This document shows, in pieces, positions 57,218 to 64,000 of a DNA stretch of 64,000 nucleotides. The stretch spans positions 111,297-175,296 of the forward strand of contig SUXS01000003.1 of NCBI GenBank assembly GCA_015060865.1, read 5' to 3'. The notes beneath the pieces were generated by a model, which was not told the origin of the DNA, did no database searches, and saw nothing but the letters and a program-made list of their open reading frames with translations. Position 1 is the stretch's first letter. Every line of letters begins with the position of its first letter. A program made the translations under genes and the position numbers. This DNA is from Bacteroidales bacterium (lineage in GTDB: Bacteria; Bacteroidota; Bacteroidia; Bacteroidales; Bacteroidaceae).

Positions 57218-57715
57218 TTAACTTATCAACTTACAAAACTTATCCAACATCTGTTTTCTTGCTTTTGATAGGGTAGACTTGATGCTTGTCTTGGGCTTCC
57301 CCGTGAGTGTGGCTATCTCGTCGAGCGAGAGCCCCTCGTCGTTTCTCAGGTGCAAGTATTCCCGTTGTGTAGTGGTGAGCGAGCCATAGATGCTCTCCTG
57401 TATGCGCTTCAGGTCTTCACGATCGGTCAGCACGGTAGCTTCGGTGCCGCCAAGGTAGTTGTCGTGTGTCAGTGCTTGCAGCTCCAGACGGGCCTTGCGA
57501 TGGTGCCCCACGCAGATATTCTTCGTCAGCCTTATGGCCATCGCCTCGGCATCTTGAATAGGGTAGCCTTGCTCCGTCAGTTCCCAAAGCGCAATCATTG
57601 CCTCCTGCACCACATCGTCGGGCTCCACTCCCGAAGGCAGCGGAAAGTTCCGCGCCAGTGCCAGCAGCTTGCCCCTGATGCTCCTCGACAATATGTCAAA
57701 TCTGTCCTTCTCCAT
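57218..57715 (-). CDS. ECF-type RNA polymerase sigma factor
   Basis: From the ATG at 57715 the protein has 165 aa. Region 2 is in V-E-P-D-D-V-V-Q-E-A-M-I-A-L-W, and region 4 in L-T-T-T-Q-R-E-Y-L-H-L-R-N-D-E-G-L-S-L-D-E-I-A-T-L-T-G-K-P-K-T-S-I-K-S-T-L-S. A -7-like TACTTTTG at 57752-57759 lies upstream of this start but inside the longer frame beginning at 57754, so the shorter start is preferred. Likely controlled by the downstream anti-sigma protein. Confidence 0.9.
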   Translation of the reverse strand: MEKDRFDILSRSIRGKLLALARNFPLPSGVEPDDVVQEAMIALWELTEQGYPIQDAEAMAIRLTKNICVGHHRKARLELQALTHDNYLGGTEATVLTDREDLKRIQESIYGSLTTTQREYLHLRNDEGLSLDEIATLTGKPKTSIKSTLSKARKQMLDKFCKLIS

Positions 57716-57824
57716 AATCATTGTCTCTACTATGAGGACGCAAAACAGAGGCAAAAGTAAATCAAAAAAGGGGAAAAAATTCTACTATTATGAAGCTTTA
57801 TTCCTCTAATCATAGTATTTCGCT

Positions 57825-57832
57825 TATATTTG
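57825..57832 (+). promoter_or_regulatory. -7 promoter element upstream of the broken sigma gene
   Basis: TATATTTG fits TAnnTTTG. The leader to the ATG at 57931 would be ~95 nt. The promoter outlives its gene. Confidence 0.5.
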
Positions 57833-57930
57833 CAGCGGATAGAGTAGATAAATTTGAAAAAACTTTCGATTTGTAGAAAGGAATCCACCGATTGTGTGTC
57901 TAAAAGAGTAGAACGACAAAAAGACAACTG

Positions 57931-58140
57931 ATGGACAACATTGAAAGACGATTTACTGAGATGGTCAGAGAGTATCGCAAGACAATATATACCGTCTGCT
58001 ACTTCTTCTCTGACGACAAGGAGGAGGTGAACGACCTGTTCCAGGAGATACTGATAAACCTCTGGAAGGGCTTCAAGGACTTCCGAGGCGACAGCAGCGT
58101 GCCAACAAGAAACGCCTGGATGAGGTACTGCGCCAGATAA
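57931..58140 (+). pseudogene. Truncated ECF sigma factor (N-terminal part only)
   Basis: Residues 1-57 (T-V-C-Y-F-F-S-D-D-K-E-E-V-N-D-L-F-Q-E-I-L-I-N-L-W-K-G, F-K-D-F-R-G-D-S-S-V) are the start of a region-2 sigma domain. Homology ends at about 58101. From that point another frame reads A-N-K-K-R-L-D-E-V-L-R-Q-I-K-T-L-R-G-stop, which looks like the tail of an unrelated gene. Region 4 is missing. A deletion or rearrangement join is the simplest explanation. The sigma gene at the right edge of the window has the complementary C-terminal half of the same family type. Confidence 0.8.
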
Positions 58141-58187
58141 AGACCTTGCGAGGATAGATTAACGAGTATAAAGCAAACGAAAAGCAA

Positions 58188-58223
58188 CAAGCGGTAGGTG
58201 GATGTAAACTCACTTACCGCTTG
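58188..58223 (+). terminator. Hairpin after the broken sigma gene
   Basis: CAAGCGGTAGGTG pairs with CACTTACCGCTTG (one wobble) around a 10-nt loop. No T run follows directly, so it may be a weak terminator or a remnant. Confidence 0.55.
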
Positions 58224-58431
58224 CTGTTAAAGGTTATCTCTCTTTTATGAAACTAATGCACTACGCTCATAAAGATATCGAGGAACAAAGCTACCTGCAG
58301 TCTCTGTCGAACGTAGCAACTTTACTAAAAGTAAAAGTTCTCCAAACACATACTAACGATAAAATCCTGACAGTTTCAGGAAATGGTTTCCATGAATTCA
58401 GTGTAAATTTCTCTATTCAACGAATAATGTG

Positions 58432-58439
58432 TACCTTTG
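58432..58439 (+). promoter_or_regulatory. -7 promoter element for the UbiA/radical SAM pair
   Basis: TACCTTTG fits the consensus and is 20 nt before the ATG at 58460. It rules against upstream in-frame ATGs from 58247 as the true start. Confidence 0.65.
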
Positions 58440-58459
58440 CACTGAAAAATCAATCATTA

Positions 58460-59452
58460 ATGAATACATTCAAAACTTGGTTCAATAATGCGCGGCCTAT
58501 ATCGTTGCCGCAAAGTATGCTGCCGGCTATTACAGCGGTGGCTCTCTCGTATGGCAATGCCGAATTTTCGTGGATAGCCGCACTGGCAGCATTGGTGGGT
58601 GTCATGTTCCTGCATTTGGGGATGAATCTGCTCGATGACTATTTTGACTATCGTGTAGGCTCGGCCGAAGCCCGCAAAGAGGTGGTGGGCGAAGGCTTCC
58701 GTGGCCGTATGGTGAAGTATCCCTACCTGACCTCGGGTGAGGCTACGGTGAAGCAACTGCTTGCGGCTATTGCCTGTTTCTTGGGTATCGCTGCCGTGAT
58801 GGGGGTGGTCGTATTGTCTATTCGTGGATGGATAATCCTGCTTTGGGTGTTGGCTGCACTGTTGATAGGTGTCTCTTATTCGGGTGGTCCGCTGAAGCTC
58901 AGTTTCCGTGGCTTGGGCGAACTGGTCATCTTTGTTATGTTCGGTCCACTGATGATGAGTGGCGTGTATTACTCAGTGACGGGTATCGTAGACTGGAAGA
59001 TATGGCTGCTCTCTACGGCTGTCGGACTGCTGGTAACGAATATCGTTTACTCACACTCGGTGCTCGATGCTGTGCCCGACAAGAAGATGGGCAAGACTAC
59101 CATGGCTCACCTTATGGGCGGCAATAGTGGGCAGATAGCTCTCTCGGCATTTATCAATGTAACTCCATATCTCATCATTGTGGTGGGTGTGTTGTTGGGC
59201 TTACTCCATTGGGCATACTTGGCTGTATTGTTGGTACAGCCCGTATCGCTGTGGCTGGTAGGTTCGCTTCGCGATTTTGTCAATCATAAAGAGACCTCTT
59301 TGGAACCCAAGCGATGGATGGGGCCGATGGGCGACTTTGAACGTTTCCGTCAGGCCGGGCTCGACTGGTTCATGCTGCGCTGGCTCACAGCACGCAACAT
59401 CGTAACCATGTTCTGCTTCATCATCATCGTGGTAAACTTCATTGTAAAGTAA
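58460..59452 (+). CDS. UbiA-family prenyltransferase
   Basis: From the ATG at 58460 the protein has 330 aa and about nine membrane helices. The first aspartate motif is N-L-L-D-D-Y-F-D-Y and the second is S-V-L-D-A-V-P-D-K-K, as in MenA/UbiA enzymes that attach polyprenyl chains to aromatic or other acceptors. R-P-I-S-L-P-Q-S near the start fits the MenA/UbiA entry loop. Whether it is MenA or a paralogue cannot be told; no men genes are near. The next gene is a radical SAM enzyme 41 bp away, which suggests the two modify the same lipid. Confidence 0.85.
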   Translation: MNTFKTWFNNARPISLPQSMLPAITAVALSYGNAEFSWIAALAALVGVMFLHLGMNLLDDYFDYRVGSAEARKEVVGEGFRGRMVKYPYLTSGEATVKQLLAAIACFLGIAAVMGVVVLSIRGWIILLWVLAALLIGVSYSGGPLKLSFRGLGELVIFVMFGPLMMSGVYYSVTGIVDWKIWLLSTAVGLLVTNIVYSHSVLDAVPDKKMGKTTMAHLMGGNSGQIALSAFINVTPYLIIVVGVLLGLLHWAYLAVLLVQPVSLWLVGSLRDFVNHKETSLEPKRWMGPMGDFERFRQAGLDWFMLRWLTARNIVTMFCFIIIVVNFIVK

Positions 59453-59493
59453 TATTAACTCAAGGAACTTGAGAACTTAAAACTCCAAATAAC

Positions 59494-60384
59494 ATGCGTA
59501 AACTCTTTTATCTTGCCTGGTGGTTCGTTCGGGCGCGTTTCTTCGGTCGTCGTGCACCGTTGCAGACTGTACTCTTCATCTCTGACATCTGTAATCTGCG
59601 CTGCAAGCACTGCAGTGTGTATGAGCTCAAGAATCCGCATAACATGACCTATGAGCAGGTGCGCGAACATCTGCAATACTCTTATGACCAGGGTTCACGC
59701 TTTGTCGACTTTGAAGGTGGCGAGGTAACCATCTGGAAAGATGGCGACAAGCGTATCAACGACCTCATCGCATTGGCCAAGGAGATTGGTTTCTTCTCAT
59801 GTACCATTACCACCAACGCCCAGCTTCCCTTCAAGGGATCCACAGCCGATTCCATTTGGGTGAGCCTCGATGGAGTAGGCAAGTACCATGAGGAGGTACG
59901 TGGTAAGGGTACCTTCGCCAAGTTGGAAAAAAATATCGCAGAGTGTGGCCACAAGCACTTGAGCGTTAACATGGTTGTCAACACACTCAACTACACCGCA
60001 GTGGACGATACCATTGAGTATGCCAAGAACAATCCGGCCATCGAACAGATTTCTATCAACTTCCACACTCCGTTTGAGGGTACCGAGTACCTCGCTTTGG
60101 ATATGGACAAGCGTGCTGGAATTATCGACCGTGTGTTGGAATATAAGAAAAAGGGCTATCCCATCATGAACTCCAAGTCGGGACTGAAGCTAATGAAGAC
60201 TGGTAAGTTTACCAAGCGTTGCTGGGTGACCAACTTTATCTATCCCGATGGAAGCCGTGGGCTCTGTGTAGGCGACGGTACCGACAAGTGCAATCAATGT
60301 GGTTTCTGCATGTCGGGTGAGATGGCTTCGGTATTTGCGTTCAAGCCCGATACCATCTTTGCGGGACTCAAGCTAAGAACATAG
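59494..60384 (+). CDS. Radical SAM enzyme with C-terminal Cys cluster
   Basis: The 296-aa protein has the radical SAM motif C-N-L-R-C-K-H-C (CxxxCxxC, about residues 33-40), F-E-G-G-E-V-T-I and W-V-S-L-D-G-V. The C-terminal C-W-V-T-N ... C-V-G-D-G-T-D-K-C-N-Q-C-G-F-C cluster could bind a second iron-sulfur centre. An N-terminal hydrophobic/basic stretch (F-Y-L-A-W-W-F-V-R-A-R-F-F) may touch the membrane. Substrate unknown; its UbiA neighbour points to a prenylated or membrane lipid. Confidence 0.87.
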   Translation: MRKLFYLAWWFVRARFFGRRAPLQTVLFISDICNLRCKHCSVYELKNPHNMTYEQVREHLQYSYDQGSRFVDFEGGEVTIWKDGDKRINDLIALAKEIGFFSCTITTNAQLPFKGSTADSIWVSLDGVGKYHEEVRGKGTFAKLEKNIAECGHKHLSVNMVVNTLNYTAVDDTIEYAKNNPAIEQISINFHTPFEGTEYLALDMDKRAGIIDRVLEYKKKGYPIMNSKSGLKLMKTGKFTKRCWVTNFIYPDGSRGLCVGDGTDKCNQCGFCMSGEMASVFAFKPDTIFAGLKLRT

Positions 60385-60477
60385 TCTGCCTACACCTAAT
60401 CAGAGCCTCCAGTAAAATCCAAACAGACTCTTATATCTAATACAACCGACATGGCCAATCGGGTATGTATGGTCGGG

Positions 60478-60513
60478 GAGGGGAGAATCTCTTTTATAGA
60501 GACTTCTCTCCTC
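60478..60513. terminator. Bidirectional terminator
   Basis: GAGGGGAGAATCTC and GAGACTTCTCTCCTC pair with small interruptions. It lies between the radical SAM gene and the convergent metallophosphoesterase gene. Confidence 0.75.
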
Positions 60514-60515
60514 TT

Positions 60516-61613
60516 CTACTTTACCTTAAACACCACGAGCTCGCTGCTGGAACCGATGCGGAAGGGTGGGCCCCAGAGTGAGAGGCCTTGCGATACGTAG
60601 ACGTGGGCGTGAGACCAGCGGTGATAGCCGTGGCTCTGTTCGAAGAGTTTGTCGGTCAGCCACGTCAGTGGCCACACCTGGCCACGGTGGGTATGTCCGC
60701 AGAAGAGCAGGTCTACACCCAAAGCATCGGCTTCGGCCACGCCGTAGGGCTGGTGGTCGAGCACGAGGGTGGGGTGGTCCTTGTCGGCATGCGCCATTAG
60801 CGTGTCCAGCGATGCGCGGGCGGGGTTGCTCTTGTCGTCGCGTCCGATGAGCTGAATGCCACAGGGAAGCGTCACCATCGAGTCGCGCAGCAGCGTGATG
60901 GGAGTGCCCTCAATGAAGCGTGCGACAGCATCGATGCCACTGATGTATTCGTGGTTGCCCGGCACCATGAAGATGCCTTGCGGAGCTGTGAGACGGGCCA
61001 ACTCATCGGCCATACGGTCGCGGTAGAGTGGGTGTACGCTATTGTCGATGAGGTCGCCGGCAATGACGATGACATCGGGGCTTTGCGCATTGATGAGGTC
61101 CACATATCGGGCCAGAGCTTCACGCCCCGTGCCTTCACCCAAGTGCACGTCGCTCACGGCAACCACGGTGAGGGGCTTCGCGAAGTCACACGCCTTGTCA
61201 AAGGCTATGGGCACGACATTCACCTGCGGATGCTTGTAGCGGTAATGCCCGCTGATGAGCACTACGGAGCAAAGGGCCAAGGCGACCCAAAAGCCGTGGG
61301 GAACCGTCAGTCGGAGCCACGCAGCTACATCGACCAGCAGCAGGGCAAGAACCATATATAGCAGGAACACCAGCCATACGGAACCCACCTGAAACAGTCC
61401 GCGCGACAAGGCGGCAGGCATTGCGCTGCCACGCAATGCCATGGAGAAAAACAGACTACACGTGGCCACTCCCATACATACACCCACCAATACTTTGGCT
61501 ACCATAAGTAGGGTGGGGAGTGCTTGCACCAAGCGAATGAAGATATAGACGTTGGCACCGAAGAGCACGCCAAGAAACAGAATCAGTATGAGAACGAACA
61601 TAAACATATTCAT
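60516..61613 (-). CDS. Membrane metallophosphoesterase
   Basis: The 365-aa protein has about four N-terminal membrane helices. A calcineurin-type domain follows: D-V-H-L-G, G-D-L-I-D, G-N-H-E-Y and G-H-T-H-R-G-Q, the di-metal ligands in order. Related enzymes (YkuE/YaeI type) hydrolyse phosphodiesters or lipid phosphates at the membrane; the substrate here is unknown. The SMR transporter gene ends 6 bp before its start, so they form an operon. Confidence 0.92.
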   Translation of the reverse strand: MNMFMFVLILILFLGVLFGANVYIFIRLVQALPTLLMVAKVLVGVCMGVATCSLFFSMALRGSAMPAALSRGLFQVGSVWLVFLLYMVLALLLVDVAAWLRLTVPHGFWVALALCSVVLISGHYRYKHPQVNVVPIAFDKACDFAKPLTVVAVSDVHLGEGTGREALARYVDLINAQSPDVIVIAGDLIDNSVHPLYRDRMADELARLTAPQGIFMVPGNHEYISGIDAVARFIEGTPITLLRDSMVTLPCGIQLIGRDDKSNPARASLDTLMAHADKDHPTLVLDHQPYGVAEADALGVDLLFCGHTHRGQVWPLTWLTDKLFEQSHGYHRWSHAHVYVSQGLSLWGPPFRIGSSSELVVFKVK

Positions 61614-61619
61614 GTGGTT

Positions 61620-61943
61620 TTAGCTCACCATCTTGAGCCCTACGACCGAGGCTATGAGGGTGACGATGAAGAAGATGCGGGCAAACGATACCGGTTCCTT
61701 GAAGAGAAAGATACCAATCAGCACCGTACCCACCGCACCAATACCTGTCCACACAGGATAGGCCGTACCGAGAGGGATAGTGCGCGTAGCCTTAGTCAAG
61801 AGATACATACTGAGCGTACATAGAAGAACAAAACCGGCATACCACAGTGCCGCCTTGTGTCCTGTTGCAAGATTACCCTTGCCAAGGCAAAAGGCAAAGC
61901 CGGTCTCGCATAGTCCGGCAATAATCAGAATCAACCAATTCAT
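61620..61943 (-). CDS. SMR family small multidrug/guanidinium-type transporter
   Basis: From the ATG at 61943 the protein has 107 aa and four membrane helices. The conserved helix-1 glutamate is in I-A-G-L-C-E-T-G-F-A; the signature G-T-A-Y-P-V-W-T-G-I-G-A-V-G and the end I-A-S-V-V-G-L-K are typical. It resembles SugE/Gdx more than EmrE, but the tryptophan after the Glu is Phe here. The long upstream open frame is excluded by the promoter at 62004-62035. No guanidine riboswitch could be recognised in the 60-nt leader. Confidence 0.9.
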   Translation of the reverse strand: MNWLILIIAGLCETGFAFCLGKGNLATGHKAALWYAGFVLLCTLSMYLLTKATRTIPLGTAYPVWTGIGAVGTVLIGIFLFKEPVSFARIFFIVTLIASVVGLKMVS

Positions 61944-62003
61944 ATTGACGATAATCCTTACCGAGGGCTGCGGAAATGTCCGGCGTCTCCTTCTGAGGCG
62001 ATG

Positions 62004-62035
62004 CAAAAGTAGGCAATCTAAACTAATATACCAAA
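62004..62035 (-). promoter_or_regulatory. Promoter for the SMR-phosphoesterase operon
   Basis: On the minus strand TTTG (62032-62035) is 20 nt before TACTTTTG (62004-62011). The leader to the ATG is ~60 nt. Confidence 0.7.
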
Positions 62036-62066
62036 TATAGATGCACTTTTCGTATGCGTTGGCCAA

Positions 62067-63005
62067 TTACAAGGTGTGGTTCCTCTGACTATTCCGCTCC
62101 CAGAACACGCCATCGGCGTAGCCTTGAATTTCGGCGTTTTCATCGGCCATTTTGAGGCGTTTGGCCGCCCACAGACAGTACTCCTCATTGATCTCTATGC
62201 CGAGGTAGCGGCGACCGAGCTTCTTGGCCACTACAGCTGCCGTGCCACTGCCCATGAAGGGGTCGAAGACCACATCGCCGGGACGTGACGAAGCGAGAAT
62301 CAGCTTGGCATACAGCTTCTCGGGCTTCTGTGTAGGGTGGTCGGTGTTCTCGGGCATTGACCAGAAGGGGATGCTGATGTCGTCCCAGAAGTTCGAGGGG
62401 TAGGTGAGACGGTAGTTTCCCGCCTCCGTAGCCTCCCAATCTTTCGGCTTGCCATCCACGCGGTAGGGTGCCAACACGCGGCGGCGCACCTTGACGCTCT
62501 CCACATCGAAATAGTAGTCGTGCACATCGTTCACGGCAAACCAGATATCCTCCATGCAGTTCTTCCAGTTGGCCTTTGCTCCGCGCCCCTTATCGCGCTG
62601 CCACGTGATGCGGTTGAGGATGGTGAGGCGCTCCTCCAACACCGCTTGCAGGGCCGACGTACACTTCCAGTCGCCACACATATAGAGCGAGCCCGTAGAC
62701 TTCAGCTTGTCGCAGACCTTATGGAACCAGGTGCGCAGATATTCGGCATATTTGTCCGATGAAATGGCCGAAAAAGCCAGTCCGTTGAAGTCTTTGGAGA
62801 GGTTGTAGGGAGGGTCGATGATGATAAGGTCGGCCACGCCGTCGGGCACGCGGTCAATCACCTCCAGCAGGTCGGCACAAACGATGGTGTTCTCCCACCG
62901 CGCCGCATCGAAAGAGTGTGCCGTAGCTATCATCTTGCCCAGCTCACCACGCTCCTCTTCAGTGAGGGTAATTGTCTTGTTGCGTCCTGCCCGCTGCTTG
63001 TCCAC
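62067..63005 (-). CDS. Solitary DNA methyltransferase (beta-class, adenine-N6 or cytosine-N4)
   Basis: The catalytic motif D-P-P-Y-N-L-S lies near the N-terminus and the SAM-binding F-D-P-F-M-G-S-G-T near the C-terminus, the order of beta-class enzymes. W-N-C/K-E-D-I-W-F and F-W-S-M-P lie between. GTG at 63005 gives 312 aa and lies 30 nt after a consensus promoter. The upstream ATG at 63065 falls in the promoter itself. No restriction endonuclease gene is adjacent, so it is an orphan modification enzyme (CcrM-like in type) with unknown target. Confidence 0.9.
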   Translation of the reverse strand: MDKQRAGRNKTITLTEEERGELGKMIATAHSFDAARWENTIVCADLLEVIDRVPDGVADLIIIDPPYNLSKDFNGLAFSAISSDKYAEYLRTWFHKVCDKLKSTGSLYMCGDWKCTSALQAVLEERLTILNRITWQRDKGRGAKANWKNCMEDIWFAVNDVHDYYFDVESVKVRRRVLAPYRVDGKPKDWEATEAGNYRLTYPSNFWDDISIPFWSMPENTDHPTQKPEKLYAKLILASSRPGDVVFDPFMGSGTAAVVAKKLGRRYLGIEINEEYCLWAAKRLKMADENAEIQGYADGVFWERNSQRNHTL

Positions 63006-63034
63006 TTTGCTTGTATTGAAGGATAAATCAATCC

Positions 63035-63066
63035 CAAAAGTACAAGATTCGCACTGCACTACCAAA
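63035..63066 (-). promoter_or_regulatory. Promoter for the DNA methyltransferase gene
   Basis: On the minus strand TTTG (63063-63066) is 20 nt from TACTTTTG (63035-63042). It overlaps the first codons of the longest open frame, which decides the start downstream. Confidence 0.7.
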
Positions 63067-63122
63067 TAATAAGGGGATAATTTTTCCCTCCCGCTTATCC
63101 AACGGCAAAGTGAATACCAGGA

Positions 63123-63713
63123 TTACTCCTTCTCCTCGGTCAGTTCCTCTATTTGGCCAATGACTTCGCTGACGGCGTTTTGTCCTTTCTTATATATACT
63201 CCAACCGATGATGCCACCGATAGTACCTCCAATAAGGCCGCCGATAAGAATATTCTTAACGAAAAATCCACCCATAGAAGTAGCTTCGTAAACAAACCAC
63301 GGCAACCATATACATAGGAATGGTATACTGAACCAATGCCATTGCCTGCTGAGTTGCTTGTAACGGTTGAGCTTGCGAGCCTCGTCTACCAAACTACCAG
63401 TGATGTAGTTCTGTGTGCTCAGCAGTTGGTTGCAATAGATTTCATAGACGACGGCAATAAGCAGAAATGCTATCGTTACTCCTATAAACCATGGAGAATG
63501 GAAGTTAAAGATTGGAGTTGTCCAAACAGGGCATGAGATAAGTACTATAGCACATAAAATGTAAGATCTTAGCTTCACCGCCTTCAACTTGTCCCGCATA
63601 CTTGTGCGAATAAGCTTCTCATTCACGATGGTCTCTTTCTCCAGCTTGCGGCGCAGCAGGCTGATCTGTTCCTTCATCTCATTCAGTTCGGCTGTATTGA
63701 ATAGTTCTTCCAT
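63123..63713 (-). CDS. Membrane protein after an ECF sigma gene, possible anti-sigma role
   Basis: The 196-aa protein begins with a coiled-coil-like stretch (L-N-E-M-K-E-Q-I-S-L-L-R-R-K-L-E-K-E). Hydrophobic segments follow at about 50-68, 75-95, 125-145 and 150-170, the last glycine-rich (G-G-L-I-G-G-T-I-G-G-I-I-G). The tail is acidic. It starts 12 bp after the sigma gene at the right edge, so control of that sigma factor is a reasonable guess. Family not recognised. Confidence 0.72.
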   Translation of the reverse strand: MEELFNTAELNEMKEQISLLRRKLEKETIVNEKLIRTSMRDKLKAVKLRSYILCAIVLISCPVWTTPIFNFHSPWFIGVTIAFLLIAVVYEIYCNQLLSTQNYITGSLVDEARKLNRYKQLSRQWHWFSIPFLCIWLPWFVYEATSMGGFFVKNILIGGLIGGTIGGIIGWSIYKKGQNAVSEVIGQIEELTEEKE

Positions 63714-63725
63714 AAGGCTTGATGT

Positions 63726-64000
63726 TTACAAGTTCGACATTTGTTTGAGTTGTTCCTTGATGCGGTAGAGGCGCACCGACACGTTCTTCACCGTGATGCC
63801 CACGATAGCGGCTATCTCTTCGTAGCTCATGTTCTCGAGCCACAGCAACACGATGGCGCGGTCGAAGGGCTTCAGCTGATGGATGCGCTTGTAGAGCATC
63901 TGGATCTGACGCGTGTCTTCGTCTTTATCTTCGAAGAGGTTGATGTCCATCGTCAGCGGCACAGTAGCGCGCAGCTTCTTCTTCCGTTCCCACGAGATGC
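63726..64000 (-). CDS. ECF sigma factor, C-terminal part (runs off the window)
   Basis: Read from the window edge the frame gives I-S-W-E-R-K-K-K-L-R-A-T-V-P-L-T-M-D-I-N-L-F and continues to region 4 (R-A-I-V-L-L-W-L-E-N-M-S-Y-E-E-I-A-A-I-V-G-I-T-V-K-N-V-S-V-R-L). The frame is open at the edge, so the N-terminal half lies beyond 64000; the internal ATG at 63950 is not the start. It has the same subfamily style as the truncated sigma at 57931-58140. Confidence 0.88.
   Translation of the reverse strand, partial: ISWERKKKLRATVPLTMDINLFEDKDEDTRQIQMLYKRIHQLKPFDRAIVLLWLENMSYEEIAAIVGITVKNVSVRLYRIKEQLKQMSNL

Noticed and set aside
58247..58459. N-terminal extension of the UbiA protein
   Set aside because: It contains the promoter element at 58432-58439 and its translation has no membrane or family sequence.
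61943..62003. Guanidine riboswitch in the leader of the SMR gene
   Set aside because: The 60-nt leader contains a small CGGA/TCCG hairpin but no paired ACGR loops or recognisable ykkC-type core.
1..64000. tRNA or rRNA genes
   Set aside because: No cloverleaf-like T-loop sequences or rRNA signatures were noticed on reading; a tRNAscan-type search would be decisive.

Overview
The window is chromosomal DNA from a Bacteroidales bacterium, most likely of the Prevotellaceae/Bacteroidaceae type. The evidence is threefold. Promoters carry the Bacteroidetes pattern (TTTG about 19-20 nt before TAnnTTTG). Surface proteins are typical of the group: alpha-2-macroglobulin, an OmpA-independent TonB receptor, a BspA-like leucine-rich repeat protein, and C-terminal tails resembling type IX secretion sorting domains. 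The housekeeping genes ychF, lgt, ftsA/ftsZ, argS, gyrB, ybeY, prfB, polA, deoC and dtd are of Bacteroidetes type. Genus cannot be fixed from the sequence alone. No rRNA, tRNA, CRISPR array or complete IS/prophage was seen.

Layout. 0-5.3 kb: a pectin-degradation operon (GH2 glycosidase, PL11 rhamnogalacturonan lyase, L-rhamnose mutarotase). 5.3-10.7 kb: ychF, a four-helix-bundle gene bounded by short repeats, lgt, a TonB-dependent outer-membrane receptor and a DUF454 protein. 10.7-16.5 kb: a 1917-aa alpha-2-macroglobulin on the minus strand. 16.8-26.3 kb: a plus-strand housekeeping run (ftsA, ftsZ, yqeY-like, DUF3467, argS, RNase H, an SDR dehydrogenase, gyrB). 26.4-30.9 kb: minus-strand ybeY, SpmA/SpmB-type membrane protein, GH43-like lipoprotein, CYTH protein and prfB. 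31-40.3 kb: a helix-hairpin-helix envelope protein, a second, multi-domain PL11 lyase, a lipoprotein and polA.

40.3-44.7 kb is the most repeat-rich stretch: nested palindromes, a BspA-like gene flanked by a ~36-bp inverted repeat, remnants of a DUF3987-DUF4248 accessory locus, and tandem repeats whose last copy carries the promoter of a polyprenyl synthetase gene. 45.7-48.8 kb: a two-domain Rid/chorismatase-like protein, a TIGR04076 protein, deoC and a MazG-type pyrophosphohydrolase. 48.8-55.5 kb looks like accessory DNA lying between mazG and dtd. It holds a 508-bp non-coding element with 24-bp inverted ends, a small HTH gene with a long structured leader, two small envelope genes, and a group linked to DNA alkylation repair (MerR/GyrI-like regulator, Ogt, AlkD-like glycosylase, DUF5131, YdeI-like). 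56-64 kb: an ECF sigma / anti-sigma / plug-domain cassette, a broken sigma gene, a UbiA prenyltransferase next to a radical SAM gene, a metallophosphoesterase, an SMR transporter, a solitary DNA methyltransferase, and a further ECF sigma gene running off the right edge.

The main novelty candidates concern small repeats. Copies of intergenic repeat families sit in frame inside argS, rnhA and polA; others carry promoters (ftsA, polyprenyl synthetase); others bound single genes (four-helix bundle, BspA). The structured leader before the HTH gene, the UbiA/radical SAM pair and the split sigma gene are the other items most worth checking.
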